Positions 1-8,007 of a DNA stretch of 42,887 bases are shown here, in pieces (position 1 is the stretch's first letter; each line of letters starts with the position of its first letter). Below the pieces are notes generated by a model, which did no database searches, was not told the DNA's origin, and worked only from the letters and a program-made list of their open reading frames with translations. This DNA comes from Lachnospiraceae bacterium. Lineage in GTDB: Bacteria > Bacillota > Clostridia > Lachnospirales > Lachnospiraceae. The stretch lies in NCBI GenBank assembly GCA_014804345.1, contig JAAUZZ010000008.1:7199-50085 (forward strand). Reading direction: 5' to 3'. Both the position numbers and the translations under genes were made by a program.

Positions 1-387
1 GGCTTTTCAAAAGAATATTACAATAAATTACTTTGTATCTCATCACAGAAGTGTACTTTAGTTGATTGTAAAACAGGCATTATTGATGAATGTGATTGTG
101 AATATGATGAATTAACACACACAGCACTATGTAGTCTGCTTCCTAACGAGGTGATAAATATTTCTGGGCAATATGGGGGGGAAATTTCACATTCTACTCA
201 GAAAAATGATAAAGTTAGAATTGAAATATTCGCAGATAATCAGACAGCGATCTATTTTGCAAGTGATTCACAATTTGAAACGGTTATATTTGAAAATTAT
301 GGGTTTTATACCTGTGGATTTAGTTATGATGGCGAGTATTTTGTGTTTGCACAAGATGCCGGAATTACTTTGCTAAGAAGAGTATAA
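1..387 (+). CDS. Unknown protein, 3' end only
   Basis: The frame is open from the first base of the window to the TAA ending at 387, so this is the last 128 codons of a gene that starts outside the window. A GTG at 151 lies inside this open frame and is not a likely start. The C-terminal part is rich in aromatic residues and glycine and ends in short beta-like segments (FETVIFENYGFYTCGFSYDG), as in beta-propeller or WD-like blades, but no family is recognised. Cysteines cluster near residues 12-37. No terminator with a clear U-tract follows. Confidence 0.6.
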   Translation, partial: GFSKEYYNKLLCISSQKCTLVDCKTGIIDECDCEYDELTHTALCSLLPNEVINISGQYGGEISHSTQKNDKVRIEIFADNQTAIYFASDSQFETVIFENYGFYTCGFSYDGEYFVFAQDAGITLLRRV

Positions 388-594
388 CTTCAGTAGTTAA
401 TAAGAACACTTTTCCGAAAAGGGAGAAAAACAAAGGTGGCATACAGGCGGCGAAGATGTTAAAATAATTTTGATTTATCTATGCAGGGATGCGGCTTACT
501 CAGGAAGGCTTTCGCATGACACTTTTTTATGGTGCGGGCTTAACAGTATTATCATGTCGAAGCAGATGGACATTTTGCAGAATGGAGAGGTAAG

Positions 595-1401
595 ATGGTA
601 ATAGAATTAAGGTATTCCAACACAAATACATATCTTATCCGGGGAACGAATGGCAGCATTCTTTTTGATACGGGATGGGCAGGCTCTTTTTTGCAGTTCT
701 GCAAGGCGCTGGGCGAAGCGGGGGCGACAGTGCAGGAAATCCGATACCTGTTTATTTCTCATTTCCATCCGGACCACATGGGAATTGCACAGAAGATTGC
801 CGGCTGCGGTGTGAGAATCGTGGTGGCTGATGTGCAGCGGGCGCATATCCATGAGGCAGACAGAGTGTTTGCGAAGGAGGAGAATCGCCTTTATCTGCCG
901 ATTGCGGATGAGGATATCCGGGTCATTTCCTGCGGGGAGAGCCGTCAGCTTTTGGAGGAATGCGGGATTGCAGGGGAAGTGGTACATACGCCGGGGCATA
1001 GCGAAGACAGCATTTCTTTATGCCTGGATGAGGGGTTGCTGTTTGTGGGCGATTTGAATCCCCTGTATGAATTGGATATTCACAGGGGAACGCAGATTGG
1101 GGACAGTTGGAACAAATTACTGGCGCGAAATCCCATTAAGGTGTACTATGGTCATGCGAAAGCGGCGGAGTTAAGCGGGGAGCGGAGAACGCCGAAAAAA
1201 GAGTCTGGACATTCTAAAGATATTTTCCGGCTTGTGAAAAAGATTATGAAATACATAGACAAGGGTTATACGTTGGAGGACATTGGGCGGGCAACGGGCG
1301 CGGACAAAACATTTCTGGAGGATGTGGCGAGGATGTATCTGACACACAGGAATATAAGTGTACAGGGAATTTTAGACAGAATTGAGATTAAGGGGAAATG
1401 A
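595..1401 (+). CDS. MBL-fold metallo-hydrolase
   Basis: A 268-residue metallo-beta-lactamase-fold hydrolase. The metal-binding motif HFHPDH is at residues 56-61 (H56, H58, D60, H61). The further ligands H131 or H135 (HTPGHSEDS), D153 (VGDL) and H187 (YYGHAK) are all visible, so the two-metal site looks intact. The last 60 residues form a helical tail after the catalytic domain. The ATG at 595 follows GGAGAGG at normal spacing. The substrate cannot be told from sequence; the family includes thiolesterases, glyoxalase II-like enzymes and phosphodiesterases. The start overlaps the stop of an upstream open frame (404-601) that has no start codon of its own. Confidence 0.88.
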   Translation: MVIELRYSNTNTYLIRGTNGSILFDTGWAGSFLQFCKALGEAGATVQEIRYLFISHFHPDHMGIAQKIAGCGVRIVVADVQRAHIHEADRVFAKEENRLYLPIADEDIRVISCGESRQLLEECGIAGEVVHTPGHSEDSISLCLDEGLLFVGDLNPLYELDIHRGTQIGDSWNKLLARNPIKVYYGHAKAAELSGERRTPKKESGHSKDIFRLVKKIMKYIDKGYTLEDIGRATGADKTFLEDVARMYLTHRNISVQGILDRIEIKGK

Positions 1402-1496
1402 ACGGGGAAGAAATCCTACATTGCAAGAAGGGATTCTGCATGATAAAATAGCGAAATAACAATAAAGTAAATCGAATGAAAAAGGAGCATATTTTC

Positions 1497-1913
1497 ATGA
1501 AAAAAATAAATCCCGAAGCCGAAAAAATTATGATTGAGCGTTTTGGAAAAGACTCTGTTATCGCATTGGCAACAACAGAAAATGGAGTGCCTTATGTACG
1601 AAATGTAAACGCTTATTATGAAGATGGTGCATTTTATATTATTACATATGCCCGTTCCAATAAAATTAAACATATCAAAAACAATCCTATTGTTGCAATC
1701 GCTGGAGATTGGTTTACGGCACATGGAAAGGGTATAAATTTGGGTTATTTTGGAAAAAAAGAAAATGAAATGATTGTCGAAAAGCTAAAGATTGCTTTTG
1801 CAGAATGGATTAACAACGGACATACTAATTTTGATGATGAAAATACAATCATTCTTTGCGTGGAATTAACAGACGGGCTGCTGCTTTCACATGGTACAAG
1901 ATATGAAATTTAA
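1497..1913 (+). CDS. Pyridoxamine 5'-phosphate oxidase-family flavin protein
   Basis: A 138-residue protein resembling the PPOX / split-barrel flavin-binding family, which includes FMN-dependent oxidases and NimA-like nitroreductases. Residues 8-60 hold the typical opening strands (VIALATTENGVPYVRNVNAYYEDGAF is the core, positions about 17-42), followed by a strand ending in an NKIKHIKNNP segment that usually contacts FMN phosphate. An ATG at 1476 is in frame, but the AAAGGAG at 1481-1487 lies inside that longer version and nine bases before the ATG at 1497, so 1497 is chosen. It is a monocistronic gene convergent with the Rpn nuclease. The substrate is unknown. Confidence 0.8.
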   Translation: MKKINPEAEKIMIERFGKDSVIALATTENGVPYVRNVNAYYEDGAFYIITYARSNKIKHIKNNPIVAIAGDWFTAHGKGINLGYFGKKENEMIVEKLKIAFAEWINNGHTNFDDENTIILCVELTDGLLLSHGTRYEI

Positions 1914-1949
1914 TTAAAAGAGAAATGTTTTATTATGCTTTAATTGTCA

Positions 1950-1994
1950 AGAAACTCACTTCTATGAGTGATATTCTCTTAGAAATGAGTTCCT
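1950..1994. terminator. Hairpin between convergent genes
   Basis: Two 15-base arms at 1950-1964 and 1980-1994 pair at 13 of 15 positions. The hairpin sits between the stops of convergent genes at 1913 and 2009 and probably ends transcription in both directions. The U-tract is poor on both strands. Confidence 0.5.
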
Positions 1995-2008
1995 GTCTAT
2001 TGTAAAAA

Positions 2009-2791
2009 TTAGTCAACTATTTCTTCTGGAAGTAATTCCTTAATGAGTTTTTCTTGAAATTCATGATCTTCTGCAGCACGTTGCAAGTCATCATAACGTT
2101 TATTTTTTATCAAAATAACATTTAATTTATTAATTCTATTTCTTTCTTCTGCTGTAAGTCTTTCCATAATTTCGCACATAGCATTCAAGCCTCCTTCCGT
2201 TTCCTTATAGCGATGTTTGCTATCAGAAGTTTTTGGAAATTTGCTGTTATAAGCATTATCGTTTACAAATACTTCCATAAGCTCGGATATTTCAGAATTA
2301 TTTTTAATCTTTGTATTCACATAAACCTCTTCAAAGCCATTATTGACAACTTTTCCTGTTTCTCTCACCACACGGTCAACATGATAGAGTGGAAGATTTC
2401 CCTCAAACATATCAAACTTGGAAATGAATACAACACATACATTGGGAACTTTCTCAAACTTAATGCCCGGATCAGCAATATTTGTTGTAAGAATAGCGCC
2501 ATTATAGCGAACTCTACGTTGATGATCGTCATCATCTGCTTTTTGTACTTCAATGTCCACCTGAGTGCCATTGCCCTTAATACACTTTGCATCAAGGATA
2601 ACAGAACGACCCTGCAAATTTGCTCCAGTCCATTGTGGAATGGATTCAAGTACGATTAGTTTATTATCTTCAAGAATGACACGGAGTATTTCTTGGCAAA
2701 ATTCTTTATCTTCTGCCATTTTGCGGAACATCAAGTCATCAATCGGATTTAATTTCTTGGCCTCTTCTCGTATTTTTGCTTTATTACTCAT
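2009..2791 (-). CDS. Rpn family PD-(D/E)XK nuclease / putative transposase
   Basis: A 260-residue protein of the Rpn (recombination-promoting nuclease) family, also annotated as PD-(D/E)XK nuclease family transposase. The N-terminal NPIDDLMFRKM block (residues about 15-25) is the family hallmark. The nuclease core follows, with an aspartate in VILDAKC (about 64-70) and an ExQ in DIEVQKAD (about 79-86). The C-terminal 60 residues are charged helix. In Rpn proteins the core cuts DNA in a Ca2+-stimulated way and promotes RecA-independent recombination. The start ATG follows AAAGGAT. A second, distant Rpn gene lies at 28819-29676. It has no transposon ends or neighbours, so it is probably a solo gene. 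Confidence 0.82.
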   Translation of the reverse strand: MSNKAKIREEAKKLNPIDDLMFRKMAEDKEFCQEILRVILEDNKLIVLESIPQWTGANLQGRSVILDAKCIKGNGTQVDIEVQKADDDDHQRRVRYNGAILTTNIADPGIKFEKVPNVCVVFISKFDMFEGNLPLYHVDRVVRETGKVVNNGFEEVYVNTKIKNNSEISELMEVFVNDNAYNSKFPKTSDSKHRYKETEGGLNAMCEIMERLTAEERNRINKLNVILIKNKRYDDLQRAAEDHEFQEKLIKELLPEEIVD

Positions 2792-3074
2792 ATTAAATCC
2801 TTTCGTTATACTTAGAATAAACTATTCTTAGTAACAGTATATCATGTTTGGTTAATTCGGCAACTTAAATTTTTGTGGACTTTAAAGGTGTGGCAAGTCC
2901 AATGTATTTGTTCAGAGGTTAATTTGTAACTGATTGTACTCTTTTTATAAATATACATTTATATTTATTGTGTTTTTTCTAAGATTTTGCCATAATTACA
3001 ATAAGAAAATTTTGACAATTACAAAGGCACAAAATACGATCCTGTAAAGGAAGAAAGCAAAGGAGCCATTTCAT
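2792..3074. other. AT-rich intergenic region
   Basis: Divergent spacer between the Rpn gene and the phosphorylase remnant. It is very AT-rich around 2940-3010 and has TTTTGACAATTAC near 3010-3023, a possible -35 element for the remnant. No other structure seen. Confidence 0.4.
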
Positions 3075-3301
3075 ATGCCAATATTCAAAAATGAGATACC
3101 GATATTAGAATTTGATACAGAACAAAGTGCAGTTATAATGCCAGAAAATTGTTATGATTATCACTTTCCGCACAAAGCGGTAATGCTGTTTATGGAACCG
3201 GAAATAGACGATTTTGTAGCTAAAAATAAATGTGAAATTGTCGGAATGATTTCTTTGCAGCAGCGATGAAACTTGCAATGGAAGCAATAACGGAACTGTA
3301 A
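3075..3301 (+). pseudogene. Nucleoside phosphorylase remnant with internal deletion
   Basis: The first about 57 codons (MPIFKNEIPILEFDTE..., then VIMPENC and an acidic DDFVAKNK helix) match the N-terminal part of the purine/uridine phosphorylase superfamily proteins common in Clostridia, which are about 250 residues long. The frame then stops at 3267-3269. In a shifted frame from about 3240 to 3301 the sequence reads DFFAAAMKLAMEAITEL-stop, the typical C-terminus of the same family. So the gene has lost about 180 codons in the middle and shifted frame. AAAGGAG before 3075 is still intact. The catalytic core is gone and no activity is expected. Confidence 0.7.
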
Positions 3302-3306
3302 AACGG

Positions 3307-3337
3307 TTGACAATTTTGGAGTATCGTTTAATATTAT
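3307..3337 (+). promoter_or_regulatory. Putative sigma-A promoter before the MFS gene
   Basis: TTGACA at 3307-3312, and TATTAT at 3332-3337 with a 19-base spacer (AATATT at 17). It lies upstream of a 5-codon reading frame with an SD (3369-3386, MGHPI) and the MFS transporter. The -10 is imperfect. Confidence 0.45.
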
Positions 3338-3475
3338 AGTTAGAATAGTTGATAAGCGAGGTAAATTCATGGGCCATCCGATTTGATTACGTTCAAAAGG
3401 TTTGATTTACCGTGGAGATTAAAAAACTCTATGGTTCTTTTGTCGTATTCAAATGCAATTGAAAGGGTGGTACTC

Positions 3476-4618
3476 ATGAAAAGAAATCTTTTGTTTATGT
3501 ATGCCATATCCTTTTTTCAGGGTATGGTTTTTTATGCGTCAATCGCAACACTGTATCGTCAGGCTGCCGGGATTTCGATCTTTCAGATTACTTTGATAGA
3601 AAGCATTTCTTTGGTGCTTTCGTTAGCCTTTGAAATCCCTTGGGGTGTCTTGGCGGACCGCATTGGTTACAAGCGCACAATGATTGTTTGCAGCGCTCTG
3701 TATTTTATTTCCAAAATCATTTTCTGGAAGTCGCAGAACTTTGCGGATTTCCTTTTGGAAAGGGTACTTCTTGCAATCGTCGTTTCCGGTCTTTCGGGTG
3801 TGGATACAAGTATTCTATATTTGTCATGTAGCGAGGACGATTCCCAACGTGCTTTCGGTATTTATGAAGGTCTTAGCACGGCCGGACTTTTGTCTGCCGC
3901 CGCAATTTATATGGTATTTATTGAAGACAACTATCGTGCTGCTGGTTTTTTTACGGTTATCAGTTATGGTATAGCGTTCATGCTCAGCTTTGGACTGAAA
4001 GAGGTCAAGGTTGTCGAGAAGGGCGAACGGATGTCTTTTGGACATTCCCTTACGATTTTAAAAGAAACGCTTTTGAACCGGAATCTGCTTTTTCTGATTG
4101 CCGGTGTTGCGCTTCTACGTGAAGTGAATCAAACGATAACCGTATTTTTCAATCAACTTCAATATACAAAAGCAGGTATGTCGGCTAGACACATTTCAGG
4201 CGTTTATATTCTGATGACGCTTTCCGGTTTGGTAAGTGTGTTTTCCGCGCCCCTCACAAAAAAGTTGAGGCCGCGATTCTTTGGGGCAATGCTTTTTGTT
4301 GTTTGTAGTTTTTCCTGTCTAATATTGGCATTTACGGAAAATCCGGTTGTTTCGGTTTTTGGCATTCTGCTGATCCGTGTCTGTTTCAGCTTAATGTCTC
4401 CGCTGGGAACAGAACTGCAAAATAAAGCAATCACAACGATTGACCGTGCGACTGCACTTAGTATGAGTACATTGATTATGGATCTGCTGGCGGTCTTTAC
4501 AAATCTTGTTTTCGGGAAATTAGCCGAATTTGAGCTGAGCGCTGCGATGTGCTTTGGCGGGTTTCTCTGTATACTCGGAGTGAGTTTGTATCTGAGCGGG
4601 CTTAAAAAGACCGATTAA
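3476..4618 (+). CDS. MFS transporter
   Basis: A 380-residue, very hydrophobic protein with about 12 predicted membrane segments and the MFS motif A between segments 2 and 3 (GVLADRIGYKRT, residues about 57-68). It is probably a proton-driven efflux permease; the ligand is unknown. The frame extends upstream to 3383. The ATG at 3476 is preferred because GAAAGGGTGG ends five bases before it and the protein then starts at the first membrane helix (MKRNLLFMYAISFF). It is convergent with the aminotransferase; only ten bases separate the stops, with no clear terminator hairpin. Confidence 0.85.
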   Translation: MKRNLLFMYAISFFQGMVFYASIATLYRQAAGISIFQITLIESISLVLSLAFEIPWGVLADRIGYKRTMIVCSALYFISKIIFWKSQNFADFLLERVLLAIVVSGLSGVDTSILYLSCSEDDSQRAFGIYEGLSTAGLLSAAAIYMVFIEDNYRAAGFFTVISYGIAFMLSFGLKEVKVVEKGERMSFGHSLTILKETLLNRNLLFLIAGVALLREVNQTITVFFNQLQYTKAGMSARHISGVYILMTLSGLVSVFSAPLTKKLRPRFFGAMLFVVCSFSCLILAFTENPVVSVFGILLIRVCFSLMSPLGTELQNKAITTIDRATALSMSTLIMDLLAVFTNLVFGKLAEFELSAAMCFGGFLCILGVSLYLSGLKKTD

Positions 4619-4628
4619 TATTTTAAAA

Positions 4629-5816
4629 TTAAGGGAGAAAGTCTTTTAACAAATCACCTAATCGACGAATCCCTTCTGTAATCGTTTCACAATCCGCATT
4701 GGTGTAGTTTAGGCGCATTGTGTTAGCGTTTTCGATTCCGATATAGAACGGATCTCCCGGAACAAACGCAACTTTTTTCTCTAAAGCCTTTGGGAACAAG
4801 GACATTGCGCTCACGCCTTCGGGAAGTGTTACCCATAAAAACATACCACCATGCGGTTTTGTGTACGTTACGGTTGACGGGAAATATTGATCCATCGCGT
4901 CCATCATTGCCTGCGCCTGTTTTTGATACAACGCTTTTATCTTTGCAATGTGCATATCCAAATCATTGTTTTTCAGATAATCCCAAATCAAATATTGCGA
5001 AAAAATATTGGTGTGCAGGTCGCTCGCCTCTTTTGCAATGGAAAGGTATTTCAGCAAATCCTTGTTTTCAGAAATGATAAAGCCTGTGCGCATACCCGGC
5101 GTAACCGTTTTTGAAAACGTTCCGAGCAGAATGCTGTTCGGAAGCTTTCCGGCGCCGATATAAGGCAGACGCTCCCCGTCAAAACGCAATTCACCGTATG
5201 GATCATCTTCGATTAAAACAATCTCACGGTCTTTCAGAATTTCATAAATGCATTTCCGATTTTCGGCAGAATAAGTGAGTCCTGTCGGATTTTGAAAATC
5301 GGGGATTGCGTAGATAAATTTAACGGGATTTTGCAATGCTTCTGTAAGCTGTTCGGGATTCATGCCTTCTTCGGTTAATTCAACTGGATAAAATGTCGGA
5401 CGATGCATGGAAAAAGCCTGTATTGCGGCAAGGTAAGTCGGCTTTTCGACAATGATGCCGTCGCCCTTATTAAGTAGAACTTTTCCAATCAGGTCAAGCG
5501 CTTGTTGGGAGCCGGTAGTAATGATAATATTGTCGATTGTAAGGTGCAGATCAAAAATCCGATTGTATCGGTCTGCGATGTATTGTCTAAGTTCCGGCAG
5601 TCCGGCGGTAATGGAGTACTGAAAGACATTGCTTCCGTAAGTTTTTACAATGCGTTCCATAGACTGCAAAAGTTCCTCTTGCGGAAAAGAAATCGGGTTG
5701 GGCAGACCACCGGCAAAGGAGATCACACTTGGATCGGAAGCCGCCTTTAAGATACCTCTGACAAAAGACGGCGGAGTTGCTTTGATACCTTCGGATAATA
5801 AATTTTCGATGCGCAT
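4629..5816 (-). CDS. PLP-dependent aminotransferase (fold I, 2-aminoadipate/aromatic type)
   Basis: A 395-residue class I/II aminotransferase of fold type I. Visible motifs are GGLPNP (36-41), PDFQNPTG (172-179) that places the PLP-facing Asn, IEDDPYGEL (202-210) with the PLP-ring Asp, the Schiff-base Lys236 in GTFSKT, and GMRTGF (241-246) with the phosphate Arg. It resembles LysN/2-aminoadipate transaminases and the C-terminal half of MocR regulators. The start follows AAAGGAGG with an ideal gap. It is divergent from a MocR regulator at 6165, which by general MocR behaviour is the likely regulator of this gene. Two hairpins lie in its 5' leader (5872-5924). Confidence 0.9.
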   Translation of the reverse strand: MRIENLLSEGIKATPPSFVRGILKAASDPSVISFAGGLPNPISFPQEELLQSMERIVKTYGSNVFQYSITAGLPELRQYIADRYNRIFDLHLTIDNIIITTGSQQALDLIGKVLLNKGDGIIVEKPTYLAAIQAFSMHRPTFYPVELTEEGMNPEQLTEALQNPVKFIYAIPDFQNPTGLTYSAENRKCIYEILKDREIVLIEDDPYGELRFDGERLPYIGAGKLPNSILLGTFSKTVTPGMRTGFIISENKDLLKYLSIAKEASDLHTNIFSQYLIWDYLKNNDLDMHIAKIKALYQKQAQAMMDAMDQYFPSTVTYTKPHGGMFLWVTLPEGVSAMSLFPKALEKKVAFVPGDPFYIGIENANTMRLNYTNADCETITEGIRRLGDLLKDFLP

Positions 5817-5871
5817 AGTGTTGTACCTCCTTTTTTTATGCTTTATTGCGGCAATCGTAGTGGCAGTTAGG

Positions 5872-5924
5872 AAAGAATTTGCTTTGCAAATTCTTTGAAA
5901 GCAAGCTGCTGAGCTTGCTTTTTT
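5872..5924. promoter_or_regulatory. Two adjacent hairpins in the aminotransferase leader
   Basis: A perfect 11-base stem with a 3-base loop (5872-5882 / 5886-5896) is followed directly by a perfect 9-base stem with a 4-base loop (5899-5907 / 5912-5920). On the plus strand the second hairpin is followed by T's to 5924 and looks like a terminator; on the minus strand both lie in the untranslated leader of the aminotransferase. They may insulate the divergent units or control the aminotransferase mRNA. Confidence 0.55.
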
Positions 5925-5933
5925 ATTCTAATC

Positions 5934-5962
5934 TTGAACCCAAAAGAAAACAATGATAAAAT
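5934..5962 (+). promoter_or_regulatory. Promoter of the MocR regulator gene
   Basis: TTGAAC (5934-5939), 17-base spacer, TAAAAT (5957-5962). It points towards the MocR gene at 6165. The palindrome at 5959-5979 overlaps its -10 box and the expected start of transcription. Confidence 0.6.
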
Positions 5963-5999
5963 TGTATGACATACAATTTAAATTATTGTACAATACAAT
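5959..5999. promoter_or_regulatory. Probable MocR operator: two TTGTA/TACAA dyads
   Basis: Positions 5959-5979 form a perfect palindrome with 10-base arms around a central A; the core is TTGTATGACATACAA. A second dyad, ATTGTA-CAA-TACAAT, follows at 5985-5999. The half-sites repeat at 23-26-base spacing, about two helical turns. The location between divergent genes, one of them a GntR/MocR regulator, makes this the likely binding site. Binding by this MocR is an inference. Confidence 0.65.
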
Positions 6000-6017
6000 T
6001 CAATAGAAAGGTTATGG

Positions 6018-6147
6018 TTATTGTTCATACAGGAATTAGCATTTACTGCTAATTCCGTAAGAAAACGTATCGGAGTAAGTAAAAATCCATCACCGAAGGT
6101 GATTTTGCATGGATTTTTACCTATTACTGGAACGGAGTGAACAGTAA
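6018..6147. repeat. Three-hairpin palindromic repeat, copy A
   Basis: A 130-bp element bounded by TTATTGTTCA and TGAACAGTAA (one mismatch as inverted repeats). Inside are GGAATTAGCA/TGCTAATTCC (6032-6041 / 6047-6056) and a long stem GTAAAAATCCA-TCACC/GGTGA...TGGATTTTTAC (6079-6120). The same element occurs at 25893-26038. No coding capacity. It resembles a MITE- or REP-like dispersed palindromic element. Here it lies in the 5' leader of the MocR gene, ending 17 bases before the start codon. Confidence 0.75.
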
Positions 6148-6164
6148 CAGGTAGGAACAAAACT

Positions 6165-7547
6165 ATGCCGGTAAATTCATTTGACAACTATCCGATGAGT
6201 TGGAAACCTGATTTGAGCAAAACAACAGGCGCCAAATATCTTGCATTGGCGGAATTATTGGAAAGTGATATTAAAAACGGAAAACTGAAAGCGGGAACGA
6301 AACTGCCGCCGCAGCGGGAGCTTGCGGACTTTTTGGATTTGAATCTGAGTACAATATCAAAGGCTTATAAATTGTGCGAACAGAGAGGTTTGCTCTCAGC
6401 GTCTGTCGGCAATGGCACTTACGTTTCTTCTGATGCAACCGCCGAGCACGTGTTGCTTTGCGGAAAAGAAGATTCGCACATGATTGAAATGGGTGCAATC
6501 GTTCCCTTTGTGACAAGTAATTTGAAGGTGAAACAATATACGGAAAGTCTGATGAAAAAGCCCGATGCGCTGAATTTGTTTTCTTACGGTGCACCCGAAG
6601 GCACAAGAAGACAGCGTGAGGCGGGCGTGGCATGGTTTGAAAAATCGGGATTTTATACGGATAAAGAGCACATTGTTCCGGCAGCAGGCGGACAAAATGC
6701 AATTACGGCGGCTTTGGCAGCATGCTTTGGAACGCATGACAAAATCGGAACAGAGCCAATGACGTATCCCGGTGTAAAATCAGCGGCGAAGCTATTCGGA
6801 ATCCATTTAGTGCCTGTCCAGAGCGATTATAACGAAATGACAGAGGAGGGAATTCGCTACGCGGCGCAGAATGAAAATATAAAGGGTCTTTATGTTATAC
6901 CCGATTACCAAAATCCGACAGCACATATCATGTCTTTGGAAACAAGAAAAATGATTGCAAGGGTGGCAAAAGACGAGAATCTGCTTGTGATAGAGGATGG
7001 CATCAATAATCTTCTGGTGGACCGACCGATGCCGCCCATTGCGTCCTTTGCGCCAGAACAGGTGGTTTATATCTCAAGCCTTTCCAAAACGATTTCGCCG
7101 GGACTGCGAACGGCATTTGTTCATGTTCCGGATAAATATCATGAAAAGTTGGTGACGGCATTATATTCTTTAAATATATCGATTTCGCCGCTTCTTGCAA
7201 CGGTATCTGCCGCTTTGATTGAAGACGGCGCCGCTGACGAAATCCTTGCTGAACGCAAAAAAGGGATTGCAGAGCGAAATTTGATTATTAATCAGATTTT
7301 AGACGGATTTGTTACACCAAGCAGGCTTACGGCGCCGCTTCGATACATCCAGTTACCAGAATATTTTACAGGGAAGAGTTTTGAAATCTGTGCGAAACAA
7401 GCGGGGGTAGAAGTTTGTGGGGCAGAGCGGTTTGCTGTTGGAAATAAAATGCCTGAAAAAACCGTCCGGATTTCCGTGACAACGCCGCCGACTTTAGAAA
7501 TATTGACGGACGGGGTGAAGAGGTTAAGGGAGCTGTTGCGACAGTGA
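6165..7547 (+). CDS. MocR-family regulator: GntR DNA-binding domain fused to aminotransferase domain
   Basis: A 460-residue two-domain protein. Residues about 18-88 form a GntR winged helix (LPPQRELADFLDLNLSTISK, ending GNGTYVSS). Residues about 105-460 are a fold-type-I aminotransferase domain with PDYQNPTAH (246-254), IEDGINN (276-282) and the PLP lysine K308 in SSLSKT, followed by SPGLRTAF. MocR proteins use PLP or an amino-acid/PLP adduct as effector and usually control a divergent neighbour; here that would be the aminotransferase at 4629. In IEDGINN the usual Tyr after the Asp is missing. The ATG at 6165 has a weak SD (GGTAGG); ATG 6195 is an alternative without one. Confidence 0.88.
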   Translation: MPVNSFDNYPMSWKPDLSKTTGAKYLALAELLESDIKNGKLKAGTKLPPQRELADFLDLNLSTISKAYKLCEQRGLLSASVGNGTYVSSDATAEHVLLCGKEDSHMIEMGAIVPFVTSNLKVKQYTESLMKKPDALNLFSYGAPEGTRRQREAGVAWFEKSGFYTDKEHIVPAAGGQNAITAALAACFGTHDKIGTEPMTYPGVKSAAKLFGIHLVPVQSDYNEMTEEGIRYAAQNENIKGLYVIPDYQNPTAHIMSLETRKMIARVAKDENLLVIEDGINNLLVDRPMPPIASFAPEQVVYISSLSKTISPGLRTAFVHVPDKYHEKLVTALYSLNISISPLLATVSAALIEDGAADEILAERKKGIAERNLIINQILDGFVTPSRLTAPLRYIQLPEYFTGKSFEICAKQAGVEVCGAERFAVGNKMPEKTVRISVTTPPTLEILTDGVKRLRELLRQ

Positions 7548-7563
7548 TTTTTTTAGTATTTCA

Positions 7564-7592
7564 TTGACAATTTTTTTGAATAAGCATATAAT
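7564..7592 (+). promoter_or_regulatory. Consensus sigma-A promoter of the higBA operon
   Basis: TTGACA (7564-7569), exactly 17 bases, TATAAT (7587-7592). Both hexamers match the consensus at every base, the strongest promoter in the window. It is followed at once by an inverted repeat. Confidence 0.8.
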
Positions 7593-7593
7593 A

Positions 7594-7614
7594 AAATTAC
7601 TCGATAGGTAATTT
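7594..7614. promoter_or_regulatory. Probable HigA operator
   Basis: Inverted repeat AAATTAC - TCGATAG - GTAATTT with perfect 7-base arms, starting two bases after the -10 box, across the expected transcription start. Antitoxins of this type repress their own operon, so this is the expected binding site of the HTH domain of the downstream HigA-like protein. Confidence 0.65.
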
Positions 7615-7635
7615 GAACAAACGAGGAGAGAAGAT

Positions 7636-8007
7636 TTGGAACTGGTTTACGTGACCGATAAAGTTGAAACACAATGTACGAGCGTAAAAGCAGCTAAAAA
7701 GTTATTTGGTGGAGATGCGATGTTAGCTCGAAGTCTTTTAGCGAGGATAAATGCTTTAAAAGAGGCTGATACAATAAAAGATATTATTGTTCAGCCGACG
7801 TTTCATTTTCATAAACTTGAAAATAAAAATGGAAAAAACTTAGAAGGATATTTTGCAATTGATGTAAAAACAAGGCGCGAACAATGGAGAATAATACTTC
7901 AGCTGTTGGATGAAAGTAAGAATCCATATCAGCCTTGTAATATTGACCAAATTGCAGGAGTAGTTAAAATAGTAGAGATTTCGGAGGTAAGCAAACATTA
8001 TGAGTAA
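7636..8007 (+). CDS. higB: HigB/RelE-like type II toxin
   Basis: A 123-residue basic protein of the RelE/ParE fold, plasmid-maintenance killer (HigB) type; family members cut mRNA on the ribosome. The central HFHKLENKNGKNLEGYFAID block, then a strand RREQWRIILQL, matches the core strands that carry the catalytic basic residues in HigB. The start is TTG at 7636 behind GAGGAG. The last eight bases overlap the start of the antitoxin gene, so the two are translationally coupled. The toxin-first gene order is typical of HigBA. Confidence 0.8.
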   Translation: MELVYVTDKVETQCTSVKAAKKLFGGDAMLARSLLARINALKEADTIKDIIVQPTFHFHKLENKNGKNLEGYFAIDVKTRREQWRIILQLLDESKNPYQPCNIDQIAGVVKIVEISEVSKHYE

